This document shows, piece after piece, positions 35,460 through 46,766 of a DNA stretch of 64,000 nucleotides. The position numbers and the translations under genes were made by a program. Where the stretch lies: the NCBI GenBank assembly GCA_963932145.1, contig OZ010588.1, forward strand, positions 103,351,577 to 103,415,576, written 5' to 3'. This DNA comes from Acanthosepion lycidas. Taxonomy: Eukaryota > Mollusca > Cephalopoda > Sepiida > Sepiidae. Position 1 is the stretch's first letter; each line of letters begins with the position of its first letter. Under the pieces are notes generated by a model, which saw nothing but the letters and a program-made list of their open reading frames with translations, ran no database searches and was not told the origin of the DNA.

Positions 35460-36110
35460 TAAATGTTTCTTTATGCTAAGTGTCCATATAAAAAAAATAA
35501 TTAGGTTAAAACAACTAACTCTTTGCAGTAAACTGACAAGCTGTAGATGTTGTAAGAAAAAAAAAAAAAAAAAAAAAATTAATCAAATGTATACCTGAAT
35601 GTTTAATATTTAAATAGCAGACATCAATAATCAAGGTTTTATTGGAGATCAGTGGATAACATCAATTGATGATTTAAAATTTTCCTGGTGATATGAGCAT
35701 CATTCCTTCATGATTCAAGTCTAAATGACTAATTAGCAACTCTAGGATACATGAAGTTATGTCATTTCCTGGAGTATTTACCTGCAAATAAAGCTAAAAA
35801 AAAAACAAAACAAACAAACAACAAAACAAGCCAAAGACAGTGCTATATCTCTATGCATACTTCTTGAAGACAAATGAAGTGGAAAATGGTGACAACTTGA
35901 TGCAAAGATTGCACAACTTTATTGGGCACAAAATGATTCAAGGAGTATCATACATTTTAGTTACACTATTGTCCTTTCATTGGCGTTTCATCCATTATCT
36001 CCTCCAGTTTTCCTCATGTGTATATCAATCTGAGTAACCTACAGAGAATTCTGAACTGGACCCTTTATTTAATCTCGTTCCACAGTTCATGTCCTGGGCT
36101 ATCATCTAGT
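35460..36110. other. Spacer, nothing recognised
   Basis: AT-rich with an A run of about 20 at 35559-35578. The open frame at 35840-36037 has no domain. Confidence 0.45.
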
Positions 36111-36124
36111 ACTTATTTTTATTT

Positions 36125-36200
36125 AGTATTGTTCAGTTATTGGCTCCCCCATTTCCACTGAGTGCAAGTAAACACTGTCTGACCCAAGGATCAAATTGTT
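36125..36200 (-). mobile_element. Decayed SINE head
   Basis: The reverse complement shows AATTTGATCCTTGGGTCAG (B-box-like) and TGGGGGAGCC, similar to the SINE heads at 22150 and 23700 but more eroded. Confidence 0.35.
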
Positions 36201-36734
36201 AAAAATATTAAATTTAGGAACCCAACATCTGTTTCATTTTCATATTTTTTTTCTTTAATTTTATAATGTAAAAGAATTAAAATATTTAAAAAAAATTTTT
36301 TTTTTTTTACATAAGTGAAAATAAACCCAAAAACTACCCTTAAAAATGATTTTTTTTTTTTACCTGTTCTGCATGCAACCTTTTTCCTGGCCATTTAAGA
36401 GTTAAAGGTGTTCTGACAGATTTGAACATTTTCACATTGAATAACAGAAACTTATTAATTTAATTTCTTTCTCCCTTAAAAAAAAAAAAATAAATAAATA
36501 AATCACTGACTCTTCATAAAGGCAAAAGAAAGAACATGGAAGAAAATACAATAATAAATATTAGTTTATAGTAGACCAACAATGATTGGTTGATTGATTG
36601 ATTCATTTTATTTTATGGTTTACAACTATTTATATGTTATTTAAAGCTAGAAATTTTTTTTTTTTTCTTCAAATAAGAATTTTTTTTCCTTTGGTGATGA
36701 TAATGGTTTTAGCAATACAAGTCCTACTAATTAA

Positions 36735-36890
36735 CACATTTCTGGAGTGAGAGAGGTAGATTCAGATATTTCCCAAGGCTATTTGCATGTAAGTAAATAT
36801 AATGAACCAAAGCAGGAATTGGATCTGGTCTCTCCCATTTCCAAGCCATTGAACATTACACTAACAACACATGCAAGCTTACATCACCTG
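36735..36890 (-). mobile_element. tRNA-derived SINE, partial
   Basis: The minus-strand head at about 36885 leads into GAGACCAGATCCAATTCCTG (B box) and the conserved body TTTACTTACATGCAAATAGCC then TTGGGAAAT. It is truncated on the 3' side near 36735. Confidence 0.65.
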
Positions 36891-36949
36891 ATAAAAAAAA
36901 AAGTTCTCTTGAATGTGAGGCACATTTGCTAATGACTGTAGTCATTCAT

Positions 36950-38035
36950 TTTGTTTTTGAAGATTGTGTCTTCATCTTGCTCAAAGGAGACCTGGAAATG
37001 TGCAAAGTTGAACAAGATGATTTTGAGCTGTGGCTTTTAGGACAATAAACATAATTTCATATCTACTTATTTTAACACATGACTTCTGAATTTTACTTTT
37101 TAAAAGTAAAATAAAATAGGCTTCCAAGTTAATAATCCTCATGAAATTTGAGTGTACAAAAAAAAAAAAAAAACTGAGATAGTTGCTTAGTGCTCATTGA
37201 CAATTGATTAGTGTTTGGACCCAGGAAAAAGTCAGAATACTAAGTGTACAAAGGTTGGCGCTACACAATCTTCTTACAACCAGTGTCTGCCTTGTGCTAA
37301 ATTTGATAAATATTAAGACTGACCCATTATGTTTGGTAGAAGTCTCTCTACAATATGGAATCATCAAATGAAAAATTGTTTCGATTTGTAGTTAGAGGAT
37401 TGTTTTTTGTTAAATCAAAGTACACTTGTTTGTTCAAGAAAGAAAAGAAAAGACTATTTTTAATTTCCTTGGCAATATGTTTATATACAAATAATGAGTT
37501 TCACCCCCCCCACACACACACACACCTCCAATTGGACGCAGTCAAAAGAGCATTATAACCCACACAACAGGTCACTTTATTCATTTAGAACAAAGGACTA
37601 CAAAGTATTGATTGGCAAATATCTACATTATTTTCTGCCTTCTCCCCTTAATGGTAGTTTTGTTTTCATTCCTCTCCATTCAGCATTGGTTGATTTCCAA
37701 TTCATTTTCTAAAAGGTGTGCAATGCTAACATCCTGGTATTTACTAAGCTTAGCTTACCTTGGTATAAAGAAGATTGTGTTGCACCAGTCATGCAAGTGG
37801 AATGGGTCTACTTGGCTATTGAGAAAATCAGTCTTTCTTAGTAGAGCTGAAAACACAGACCTCTTGACCTATGAGAAATATGACTATTTGAACCAGAAGC
37901 CAGGCTGCATTGATAAATTCTCTTTTCACAACTAAGATGGAATTTGTTCCTTGTTTAGAACTATCACCATTCACGAGGAGTGGGGGAGACATTTACATAA
38001 AGATTGCAATATTTAATGGCAGCATACAGGAATCT
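36950..38035. other. Spacer with simple repeats
   Basis: It contains an A run at 37158-37174 and a C8 plus (CA)n tract at 37503-37526. The 107-codon open frame at 37612-37935 is hydrophobic at its start but has no family motif and no splice context; I do not call it a gene. Confidence 0.45.
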
Positions 38036-38038
38036 CCA

Positions 38039-38230
38039 CTGCAATTTACATTTAATATTGCTATATAATGGAGTTAGACTTCATAAAAACACTGGTAGCC
38101 TACTAGATATCTCAACTTCATAGATATATACAACTCTCCAGATTTACATTTAATATTACAGTATCATGAACTTAGTACAAGTATTGGTAGACTATGGCAC
38201 CTGGGTAAATATCATGTGACCAGATATTCC
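38039..38230. repeat. Tandem duplication, about 100-bp unit
   Basis: TTTACATTTAATATT followed by a (G/A)C..TAT.ATG(G)A(A)CTTAG-like stretch and then ACTGGTAG or TTGGTAG occurs from 38045 and again from 38143. The two units have diverged. No coding role is apparent. Confidence 0.5.
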
Positions 38231-38864
38231 AACTCTGAATACAAGACCTGGGATATTTTGGTGGGGATAGGAGACTTAAATGGCCCCAAAAATGATAATT
38301 TTCAACAAGATTATTGTATATAAAAATAATTTTAAACAAATTAGGGTTTATGAGTGACACTTCAAAACAGATTTTGACAAATGTTGAAATATAATAATTA
38401 TAAAAGCATTGTACACTATGCCAATTAACCTGGCACAAGGCTGCAATAGTGGGGTATCCAGCAAGGATTATCTTTATTATAATGGTCTGTCTTCAACATA
38501 CGTATGAAAAGATACTCTCTCATAATAAAAAGTCTAATATGCCATCAAATATGTTAAGTTATCAAGATTCTTATATAGATAGGTACCTCCACTAATTCCT
38601 GATTTTTCATTGGAAAAAACAAAACAAAACAAAAAAAAAAACAAAAAAAAAAACAAAAAAAAAAAAACAGCATAGCATGATCAGAAAAGGCCCCAAACTT
38701 AATAAAAACAAATTTTTATTGTCAAAATGTTTATGTTATTATTAAGAGGAAAGACCAAAGTATTTTTTTTATATTATTCAATTTTTTCATCTTTCATAGC
38801 AAATTTGAAATTTTTAATTTCTTTTTTAACATCAAAGGTCAATGTAATATTTACGATTGAAATC

Positions 38865-39185
38865 ACTCTTTGGGTCCCGTCACTAGATCTAACTAATGCT
38901 TTTATCCACTGTGACAAGTGTCTTGGTTAAGGCAGTGGAGAACTTGGAGAGGGGAATTAACAGGAGAAAACTGACATCCATTAGACATGGCACGTGGGAC
39001 TAGAACAATCTACGTCAGTGAGTGAAATAAAGGGTTCAGTCCAACATTCCAACCACCTGAAGAAGGCCGGAGCATACAATGGCCGAAACGTGAGAAATAT
39101 GGTAACAAAGATGAGGACAATAGTCTGAATAATGTAAATAGTATACATAATACCTCATCTCAGAAATATAGACAGATAGTTTTTC
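38865..39185 (+). mobile_element. Penelope-like repeat with hammerhead-like core
   Basis: The segment CTGAAGAAGGCC at 39057, a 12-nt loop, then GGCCGAAAC to 39089 resembles the CUGANGA, stem II and GAAAC core that Penelope-like retroelements carry as hammerhead ribozymes. The following AACAAAGATGAGGACAATAG is shared with a second copy at 56.4 kb. An extra A before stem II and no obvious cleavage triplet mean activity is doubtful. No reverse transcriptase or GIY-YIG coding was found here. Confidence 0.4.
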
Positions 39186-39689
39186 TTTTTATTAATTTAC
39201 CTTTTGGTCACCTGACAGGCTTTCTGTTGGTTGTACCAACACTTCAGTGTTGTATGGTATGTGTTTATATAGATATAACTGTAAAATAGTTTCACACATC
39301 AAATATGTTTGATATATTTAAAATATAAGTTTATTCTCCCGATTTTCATTCTCACAAATTTAATAGATTTTATTCCACAAACAAGACAGCTGCTAGTCAC
39401 ACAAGTTTTAATGATGAGGATAATATAGTTTTGCTGTAGTAGTTAAAATTATTGCTGTTTTCTGCCATCCATATTTTGTCTGTCTGAAAAGACTAAAGTG
39501 GGTTAAAAAAAAACACAAAAAAACAGCCCGACATGTTTTGTGCATTACAAACTGGCTTTTATATACATAGATGCTTTGTATATGAATTTTCACATGCTTC
39601 AGAAGAATGTTTCAAGTATTTCTTGGTTGCTACTAATATTTGGCATCCAACTGCACAATTAATTGTATTAATTGTGGCACCAACTGCAC

Positions 39690-39795
39690 AATGATTGTTA
39701 AGAAGCTCAGACTGCAGACAAGTTTTCAAAGTGTTGTGAGTTTGATACTCAGCAGATGCCTCATTACAGTGCTCTTGTGTGTCAGGCAGAATTTA
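39690..39795 (+). mobile_element. tRNA-derived SINE fragment
   Basis: GTTGTGAGTTTGATACTCAG is B-box-like, preceded by GAAGCTCAGACTGCAGAC and followed by CAGATGCCTC. It resembles the subfamily at 22150 in plus orientation. Confidence 0.45.
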
Positions 39796-39849
39796 ATAAG
39801 TCGGCAAGCTAGTTCTGCAAATGTACGATAGCAATTTCTGTCTGAATGA

Positions 39850-41950
39850 CTGGGGTCTGGAATGAGGAGTTATCATTTACATTTGAACTAATATACTTTG
39901 ATTTTTTTTCCAGTAAATTTTGCCCAATACAAGGTAGAAGGTTACAGTTGAAATGATAATGATAAATGAGATGCAATATATAGATGGCAGAGAAGGTGGT
40001 AGGATAAAATGAAGATTATGAGAATAAGGAGGATAGATAACAATTGACCCTTGACTTAATGCATTCACAGGAAACAAATGGTGTCCAATTCATAAAAATA
40101 ACAGTTCATTATAACCTTCTCCACTTAGTAAGAATGTATGCAACATAAAAATACCACGTTAATAAAATTTTAGATGGATTCAACAAAACATTGCTAAAAA
40201 GTTTGACTTGAAAAAATTGAATGTTATTTAGAAAAACAAAAGGGAGTTTTTTTTCTATTTCACCAACAGAAAAGAAGAAATTTTAATTTGAGACAGACAC
40301 AATTAAAAGGCAAAACAAACATCTAACTTTTTTTTTTTTATTATGCATGTCAACTGTTGAACTAAAAGGCAAAGCACAAACTTTATTTTTTCTTTTTTAT
40401 TATACACTTTAACTATTTTTTTATTTCAAAGTTTTGGGATCTCTGAAAGTAGAGGGTCCTTAACAGGATAGGAGAATCTACTCTGACTTGTTTTGCCTTC
40501 TAGAAAATCTATTCTATGCCACAAAGTCACATTATGTAATTGTAAATCAATACTAAAGTGAATTAATTACTCGGTTAAATCTAAATCAAGAAGAATAAAA
40601 TTAAGACTAAAATCAATTTCAGGAAATACTTTTGCTTTAATGATGTCAGCTAATTTTACTAAATCATTCCATTTAGCCCACATGGATTAACAGTTTGAAT
40701 GATTTGCTCAATTTGTTTCAAACATTTAACCATGTAGAGAATAACATTTGTCTTTTTCTATATAAGCCAGTTGCTTATCTTAAATATGATATCACAAGTA
40801 TAATTTATTAAATAAATGAAAATTGTAATTCAACTTAATGATTAAATGTAAGGTTTAAATCCTGCAGATGCAAAAGATTGTTTTTATCAGTGTCCATTGA
40901 TTCGACTTTAATGCAAGACTTGCCTTCATTTAGCTTTAGTCTTTTCTGGCATAAAACCTTTCTTGCAGTAGGAAAATAAAATAATTGAAGCTTAAACAAC
41001 AAATCCTGCAATTATTCTTACCAAAATTTTGTTTTAGTAAATTTCAGCTTTCAATCAGTATGTTACTTATTGAAAATCTGAAAGAAAGGGATTATCAGAG
41101 GCTGGGGAGTAATGAATTAATGTAAACATTATTGACAGAATAGGATTAATGTAAATGCATTGCTAGTGGCTTTTATTAAAGCAATGCAATAAAAATCAGA
41201 AAAAAAAAAAAAAGAAATGAAAAAGGTATTGTAATGGGTCAGGAATCAATACAAATGTTGGCAAACTAACTTTTGTACCCACAATAAAACTATCAATAGA
41301 ACAGTTTTCTTTTGACACGGAGATTATTTTGTACTATTTCACTTCCTAGGCAATGTTTTAAAAAGTGATGATTAAAATTTTAATAAAACGCAAATATATG
41401 AAATAAATTTATACATTTTTTTTTTGTTTATTTACAAGAATAATTTTATATTTACAACATTCTAAGAATGCAAACCAACTAATATAATGCAATGTTTATC
41501 AAATTTCTAAAAAAGAAAAAGAAAGAGAGTCAAACATGAAAATTTGAATAAAAAGATAACGAGTAACTGTAATTATAAATTTTGAAAAAATGCATTTTCC
41601 AGGCATTTCTTTCATGCAACAATTCATTGATATTTTCATAAAATTATAAATAAAAAAAATTGGATTTCATAGTTGTTTATAAGATGGTAAATAATAAATA
41701 TTGCATTGAAGATGGTTTACATATTTTCATAATTTTAAAAATTTTTTTGAATAAAATGATTTTTCCACTTCACATTTATTTCTTTATATAATAATAAATA
41801 AATCTTAATAAAGGTACATTGTACTTAAAATAATAACAGTGTCATGTGAAAATAACATCTGTTTTCGTACGACGTCTTTCAATTGTATAAGAAAGTGTCA
41901 ATTTCAATTTTCAAGAAATTGAAACGTTTGATACAGGAAGGTATGAGAGA
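39850..41950. other. AT-rich, nothing recognised
   Basis: No gene over about 2.1 kb. Short A and T runs are scattered through it. Open frames have no domain. Confidence 0.5.
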
Positions 41951-41954
41951 AGTG

Positions 41955-42620
41955 TACTCCTTAAAAGAAGCATATTCTCATGACAATAACTGAACAAGAA
42001 CATAATTTCTTTTCATAAACTCACTATAGAAGCATTGCTTAAGAATTCTATCTACCATTCTCATTAAATGTCCAGTTCACTGGACCTCTACATCACTAAT
42101 ATACATCTTCCAATATATATCAAGAACAAACCTAAAACACTGAAAACACTCCAGCTATCCTAAGTGATTTCTGTATATCACCCAGGCTTCATGTGCATAT
42201 GGTAAGGTTATCCAAACACACAGAGTGTAAATCTTCACTTTGCTTTCAACAGAGATACGATACTGAAAAGCACAGCTTGCCAAATGTGTGTGTGAGAGAG
42301 AGAGAGAGAGAGATTCATTGTCCAGAGTGCATCTTCTAGTTAGAATTCTTTTAACAAACATTGCATGAGGAAAATCCTTGAACATGACCAGCCATACTCT
42401 CTGAATAACAGCATTTACCAATAATAGAAACTAGTCTACATCACTGGATACAATCAAAATTGCAGGTTCTGAATCAGAGAGCTTTCTTCTAATAGGATGA
42501 TGTAAAAAAGATTAGGAGTTCTTCTCTTCCAGTGAGTTAAGCAGATCACCAAACCATGCTGTTTTTGTAGACAGCCGACTCATAGATAGGATCCTAACAG
42601 ATACTACTACCACTCTGTGT
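41955..42620 (-). mobile_element. Craig/RTE-type LINE, reverse-transcriptase C-terminus
   Basis: The minus-strand frames show a degraded SAFQRLW-like block and then VESKVKIYTLCVWITLPYAHEAWVIYR. The latter matches the family motif TKLKVYRAVVLTTLLYGCETWTxYR. Further along, in other frames, come LECFQCFRFVLDIYWKM (family CLRRILGIHW) and WTGHLMRMVDRILKQCFYSE (family WTGHVIRMPDxRIPKQVFY). Frame changes separate these blocks. A (GA)n run at 42293-42312 has expanded inside the element. It is a dead 5'-truncated copy. Confidence 0.75.
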
Positions 42621-42897
42621 TAAAGTGAGCTTAAGAATAATGGCAACTAACAGATGAATTCACACATTATTATAGAACCAAATACAGTTGAATGACATAC
42701 CCAGAACTATATATTACACACACTAATAATAAATATACTTTTTTTGCTCACCATCAGTTTCCAGTCCATGTCTGATGATTGCCATGTGCTTGGAACTTAG
42801 AGTTAAACAAATGGTTAAGAATAAAATGTATATTTATTAGTAGTATAAATTTTAATTCTCTTATTTTATATCGAGTAATATTTATTAGCACCAACAT

Positions 42898-42899
<2 letters not shown>

Positions 42900-42936
<37 letters not shown>
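42900..42936. repeat. (TA)n microsatellite
   Basis: Pure TA dinucleotide run. It encodes only an artefactual Tyr-Ile repeat on either strand. Confidence 0.95.
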
Positions 42937-42937
<1 letters not shown>

Positions 42938-43201
42938 TATCACACACAAAAAGACTTCAGTGCATATTTTTTGGCCTGCTGAAAATTTAATCAGCCTAAG
43001 TTTATAGTTGAACTGAACAAAAGTGATGGCTTGGCTGACCCCACTAATGCTGCTGCTACCGACACTGAATAATTGGCTGCAAACCAGGGCTAAAGCATAC
43101 ACAATGTGCCAGAAGAAAGATTGAAATGGATTTGGAAACAATTTTGCTGAACTGGCAGGAGTTTCTGAAAGGCAATGCCAGATTCTAAGCAGTTTCAAGA
43201 T

Positions 43202-43203
43202 TT

Positions 43204-43234
<31 letters not shown>

Positions 43235-43243
43235 ATATATAAA
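43202..43243. repeat. (TA)n microsatellite, interrupted
   Basis: A TA run with two TT interruptions. The long minus-strand open frame across 42866-43471 is created by these two microsatellites and is not a gene. Confidence 0.9.
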
Positions 43244-44016
43244 ATGTATACAAGTTGGTATACACTGCCTGACTTGCTTGCAAAAAATAAATACAAAATA
43301 AATTGGATGAAAAGAATAAAACAAAGACAACGTCAGCTGTGCATCCAAAATATTTACATAAATTTTTTTTATGTCTAAGAAAAAAAAGAAAAAATCAAGT
43401 GCAGGAGATTTTGATGAAGGCAAAACAAGAATTCCAAGAATATACTCGACCTTGATAAGGAACAATAACATTCAAAGCTAGAGTAAATATTGAATATAAA
43501 ACAAAGTCAAATTTTTCTTTACCAAATACTAACTCCTTTTATTATTGAAGAAAACAGGATAAAAAATACTTTTGTTACAAAAAAAAAAAAAAAAGAAAAA
43601 GAAAGATACTTGTCATGTATCATTCAACATGCTCAAGTCCTCTCCATAAATATTGGATCTCAAAGTTTGTAATCAAATCTCAGTGAGATTTTTTTGCGTC
43701 ATGTTATCATATATTATGACAGAGTAAAAAACACTGAGAACCAATATTTAAGTGGTAGGTTAAAGCAACTAAGAAAAGTAAAGATCATAAAAAATGAATT
43801 TTCTTGAAAAACATGATAGCTTGTTATTATTAAGTAAATCAGTATTCAATATGAATACACTTCTTTCTGTTTGAGATGTCATCTTCCCAAATATATACAA
43901 CAGCTTGGACTGCTGTCAAGGTTGACTATAGAAGTAACAGCTTTTTCCAACAACTACTACTACTTTGGCAGAAGAGCAAGGTGTTAACTATGCCAACTTT
44001 TACCTAGGATTGAACT

Positions 44017-46342
44017 TTACTAGAAGGGAAAAGATTCGCTGTGTGGACAGGTTGGCCCTCAAGAGGGACCTTTCCTCTCAGAGGAAGGCCCTCTTGAGAC
44101 TGCTCTTGTACCTATGTTGGGTTGTCAACAGAGGATACAAGCAATTTCCCAAATGCCCCCAGAGTGGTCACCCTAATTAGAAATACGGGTGGAAACCGAA
44201 AAGTCTGGGACCACTTGGCAGGGGCCAAGGATACTTACCCAAGGCTCCGGATGGCACAAATAGAGTTTCTGGAGTTGAAGAAAATGACCAAGATGTATGC
44301 AGAGGTTGTCTCAGTGTTGTTCCACCCATCCTTATATAGGCCGTTAAAGCTCACTTTCCCAATGGATGTCAGCGGCATTGTTTCAGATGGATGAATTACG
44401 TCTGACATTAGTACCAGTAGTCTGGGACAATCCGTAGGCATCTTGGCCCCTGCAGATTTCTGACCAGTCTGCATCTAAGGGATCTCACTTAGAAAACATC
44501 TATGAAGCTAACCAGCTTAAATGTGAGGGGCATGAGATCAGGGTTAGTCTGCTTGCCTGCTTTGTGATCTTTTGTCCTTTGGAGTAGATATGGCCACAAT
44601 CCAGGAGACACACTTTGTTTGCAACGTTGATGCTTGTGTGTTTTCTATTGACTTTGTCATCAATTCATCATATGGAGACCAGCTGGCCAGAGATGTTTCC
44701 TTGTTAGTTAAATGTTCCCTGGATGTGGTGGGGCTGGTTGATTGTGGCCAATATAGCTGTGAGCAATAGTTTGTTTCGGGTCCTTGCGGTTTATGCACCC
44801 AACAATCAAAGTGTGTCTCCTTTTTCCATTGATTGGGGCTATTCCTGGTGGATTCGTTGTACTTAGTCTTAATGGATGACTGGAATGCCATTCTGGACCC
44901 CAAGATAGACAGCAGGTAGGGAGCTAGCAGAAGGTCAGGCGATTGTAGCCTGGTTGATCTGATCAGTTTGGGCTTGTCAATAGATACTATGTCAATCATC
45001 CAGAGCAGGAGATGTGTACATTGGCTCTTAAGTGGCTATCTTTCTAGGTAGCCAGCTACCTGGATAGAATGTTAGCAAGAAGGGTCAATCTAGACACACT
45101 AGATTGTACAAAATTCCATCGTTTAGACTCTTTCAGAACATAGACTTGCTTGTGCCCAGTTGGTGTTAGGTACTAGGCCTAGAATGGCTGGACACTGGAA
45201 GTCCATCTGTCTTTACGGTACAGGTGGGACTTCCAGCAACAGCCAAATAGATTAGTGCAGCAGGAACTGGGGGATGCGGTTATTGGGAATAGGTGGTGGG
45301 AGAGGCTTAAGGATAGCATCAGGACTTTCACCACCAAATATAGCTAACAACTCACCCAAGATAAAGCAAAAAGGTAAAATCTCTTAAGGATAATCTGCAA
45401 TGGAGGTGAGTGGGGGCGGAAATTCATAAAGACAGGTTTAGTGAAGCAGGCTCTGGAGCATGAGGTTAGCAAGCGCTACCAGGGTCAGGTAATTAGACAT
45501 AGGTTAAACAAGATGTCTAATGAAGCTGTGAACATGGGTGTAGAATTGTGCCGTCAAGGTTCGGATCATTACATCTGGGGAGTCAATACTCCAGAAGGGC
45601 ATACTCTGAGGTCGACCAAAGACATGTGTGAGGCTTGTCAGAATATTGAGAGCCATTTTACCAAAGAGCCTGGTCCTTGTGGTGACTAGTCTCACAGCTA
45701 TTTGGCCGACTTTCCTCAGCTTGTGCTAACTGGAGCAGATACCTGCAATGGTGAGATCACAGAGGATGAAGTTCACTTGGCATTGAAGAGGGTTGACAAT
45801 GGTAAGTCTCCAGGACTTGATAGTCTGCCCTACAAATTGTACTTGAGGCTGTTGCAGATCTTTGTTCGGACTTTGACTGTAGTGTTCAACAACTGCTTCC
45901 CGCAGGGGTCCACCCCTGACCAGACCTCCAGGGGTATGATCACGCTGCTGAAAAAGTGCAAGGGTGACAGGTGGAATTTAGATGACTGTAGGCACATAAC
46001 TCTGCTAAACACAGAGTTAAAGATTTTGGCTAAGATTCTGACAGAGAGTTTGTTGGAACCTGAGCATATTTGAAGTGATGAACAATTCAGAGCAACCTGA
46101 ATCTGATCTACATGATCCTATAGGGTGTAGAAGATGACAATCAGGCCATGCTGATCAATTTGGATCAGTCCAAGACATTCAAACCTGGCTGCTGTCCTGC
46201 AGGCTGTTGGATTCAAACCCAACTTCTGTATCACTCCCCCAGTACTGTGGTACTGGTGAATGGAAAGTAGTTGTATGCATTTGAATAGTCAGTCCAACAC
46301 TGTTGTCTGCTGTCACCTCTACTTTACACTTTGGCGTCCGGA
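44017..46342 (+). mobile_element. L1/Tx1-like LINE inserted in the Copia 5' LTR
   Basis: It begins where the Copia 5' LTR match stops. An apurinic endonuclease N-terminus is visible (MKLTSLNVRGMRS near 44503; ATIQETHF near 44592; VYAPNNQS near 44792). The reverse transcriptase follows: ITEDEVHLALKRVDNGKSPG...DSLPYKLY at about 45756-45840, then GMITLLKKCKGD...DDCRHITLLNTELKILAKIL, matching the L1/Tx1 motif WRPISLLNTDYKILAK. A degraded LSPLLYTLA block near 46310-46335 is the last recognisable piece; the YADD box and C-terminus are absent. Frameshifts and stops are scattered, so it is dead. Loss of the 3' end is unusual for a LINE and implies a later deletion or rearrangement at 46342. Confidence 0.75.
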
Positions 46343-46766
46343 GTAGAGCATAGTTCATAGAAAAGACAAATGGCTACAAATATTAAGTTTTTAACCCCAC
46401 AATCTTTACATCATGGGATTGTTTTGTAGGTTCCCTGTGAATATGTGGTATTATGGTACTTGTAGGATTGAATAGTGATGGATGAATTTTTGTGGTGAAT
46501 GAGTAACTTGTAATGAATGAATGGGTTGTGAGTCTGATTAACTAAGTCTAGGATATTTAGTGATAACCAGCTTTAGCACACTTCCCTTCAGCCTTGTGCC
46601 ACAATTGCTATATAAAAGCAGTTATAAATAATCATTTTTCTGTTTGGAGAACTGCTCTCACTGTTGATTGAACAAGATCAATATCTACATCTGATAGTAG
46701 AGCATAGTTCATAAAAAAGAAAAAAAAAAAAAAAAGGCAAATGGCTACAAATATTGAGTTTTTAGC
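46343..46766 (+). repeat. Duplicated Copia leader and Gag start around LTR tail
   Basis: The leader GTAGAGCATAGTTCAT plus the Gag start context occurs twice, at 46343-46396 and 46696-46766. Between them, about 46560-46690 matches the tail of the 3' LTR (CATTTTTCTGTTTG, then TTGATTGA and AAGATC). The arrangement suggests part of a second LTR-leader unit or a duplication accompanying the LINE insertion. Confidence 0.55.

Noticed and set aside
37612-37935. 107-codon plus-strand open frame with a hydrophobic start
   Set aside because: No family motif, ordinary composition, no splice or start support beyond chance.
42866-43471. 201-codon minus-strand open frame
   Set aside because: It is held open by two (TA)n microsatellites that read as Tyr-Ile repeats; there is no domain, and its start codon is not supported.
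46343-46396. Independent second Copia element
   Set aside because: Only the leader and a few Gag codons are present; a local duplication or remnant linked to the LINE insertion explains it more simply.
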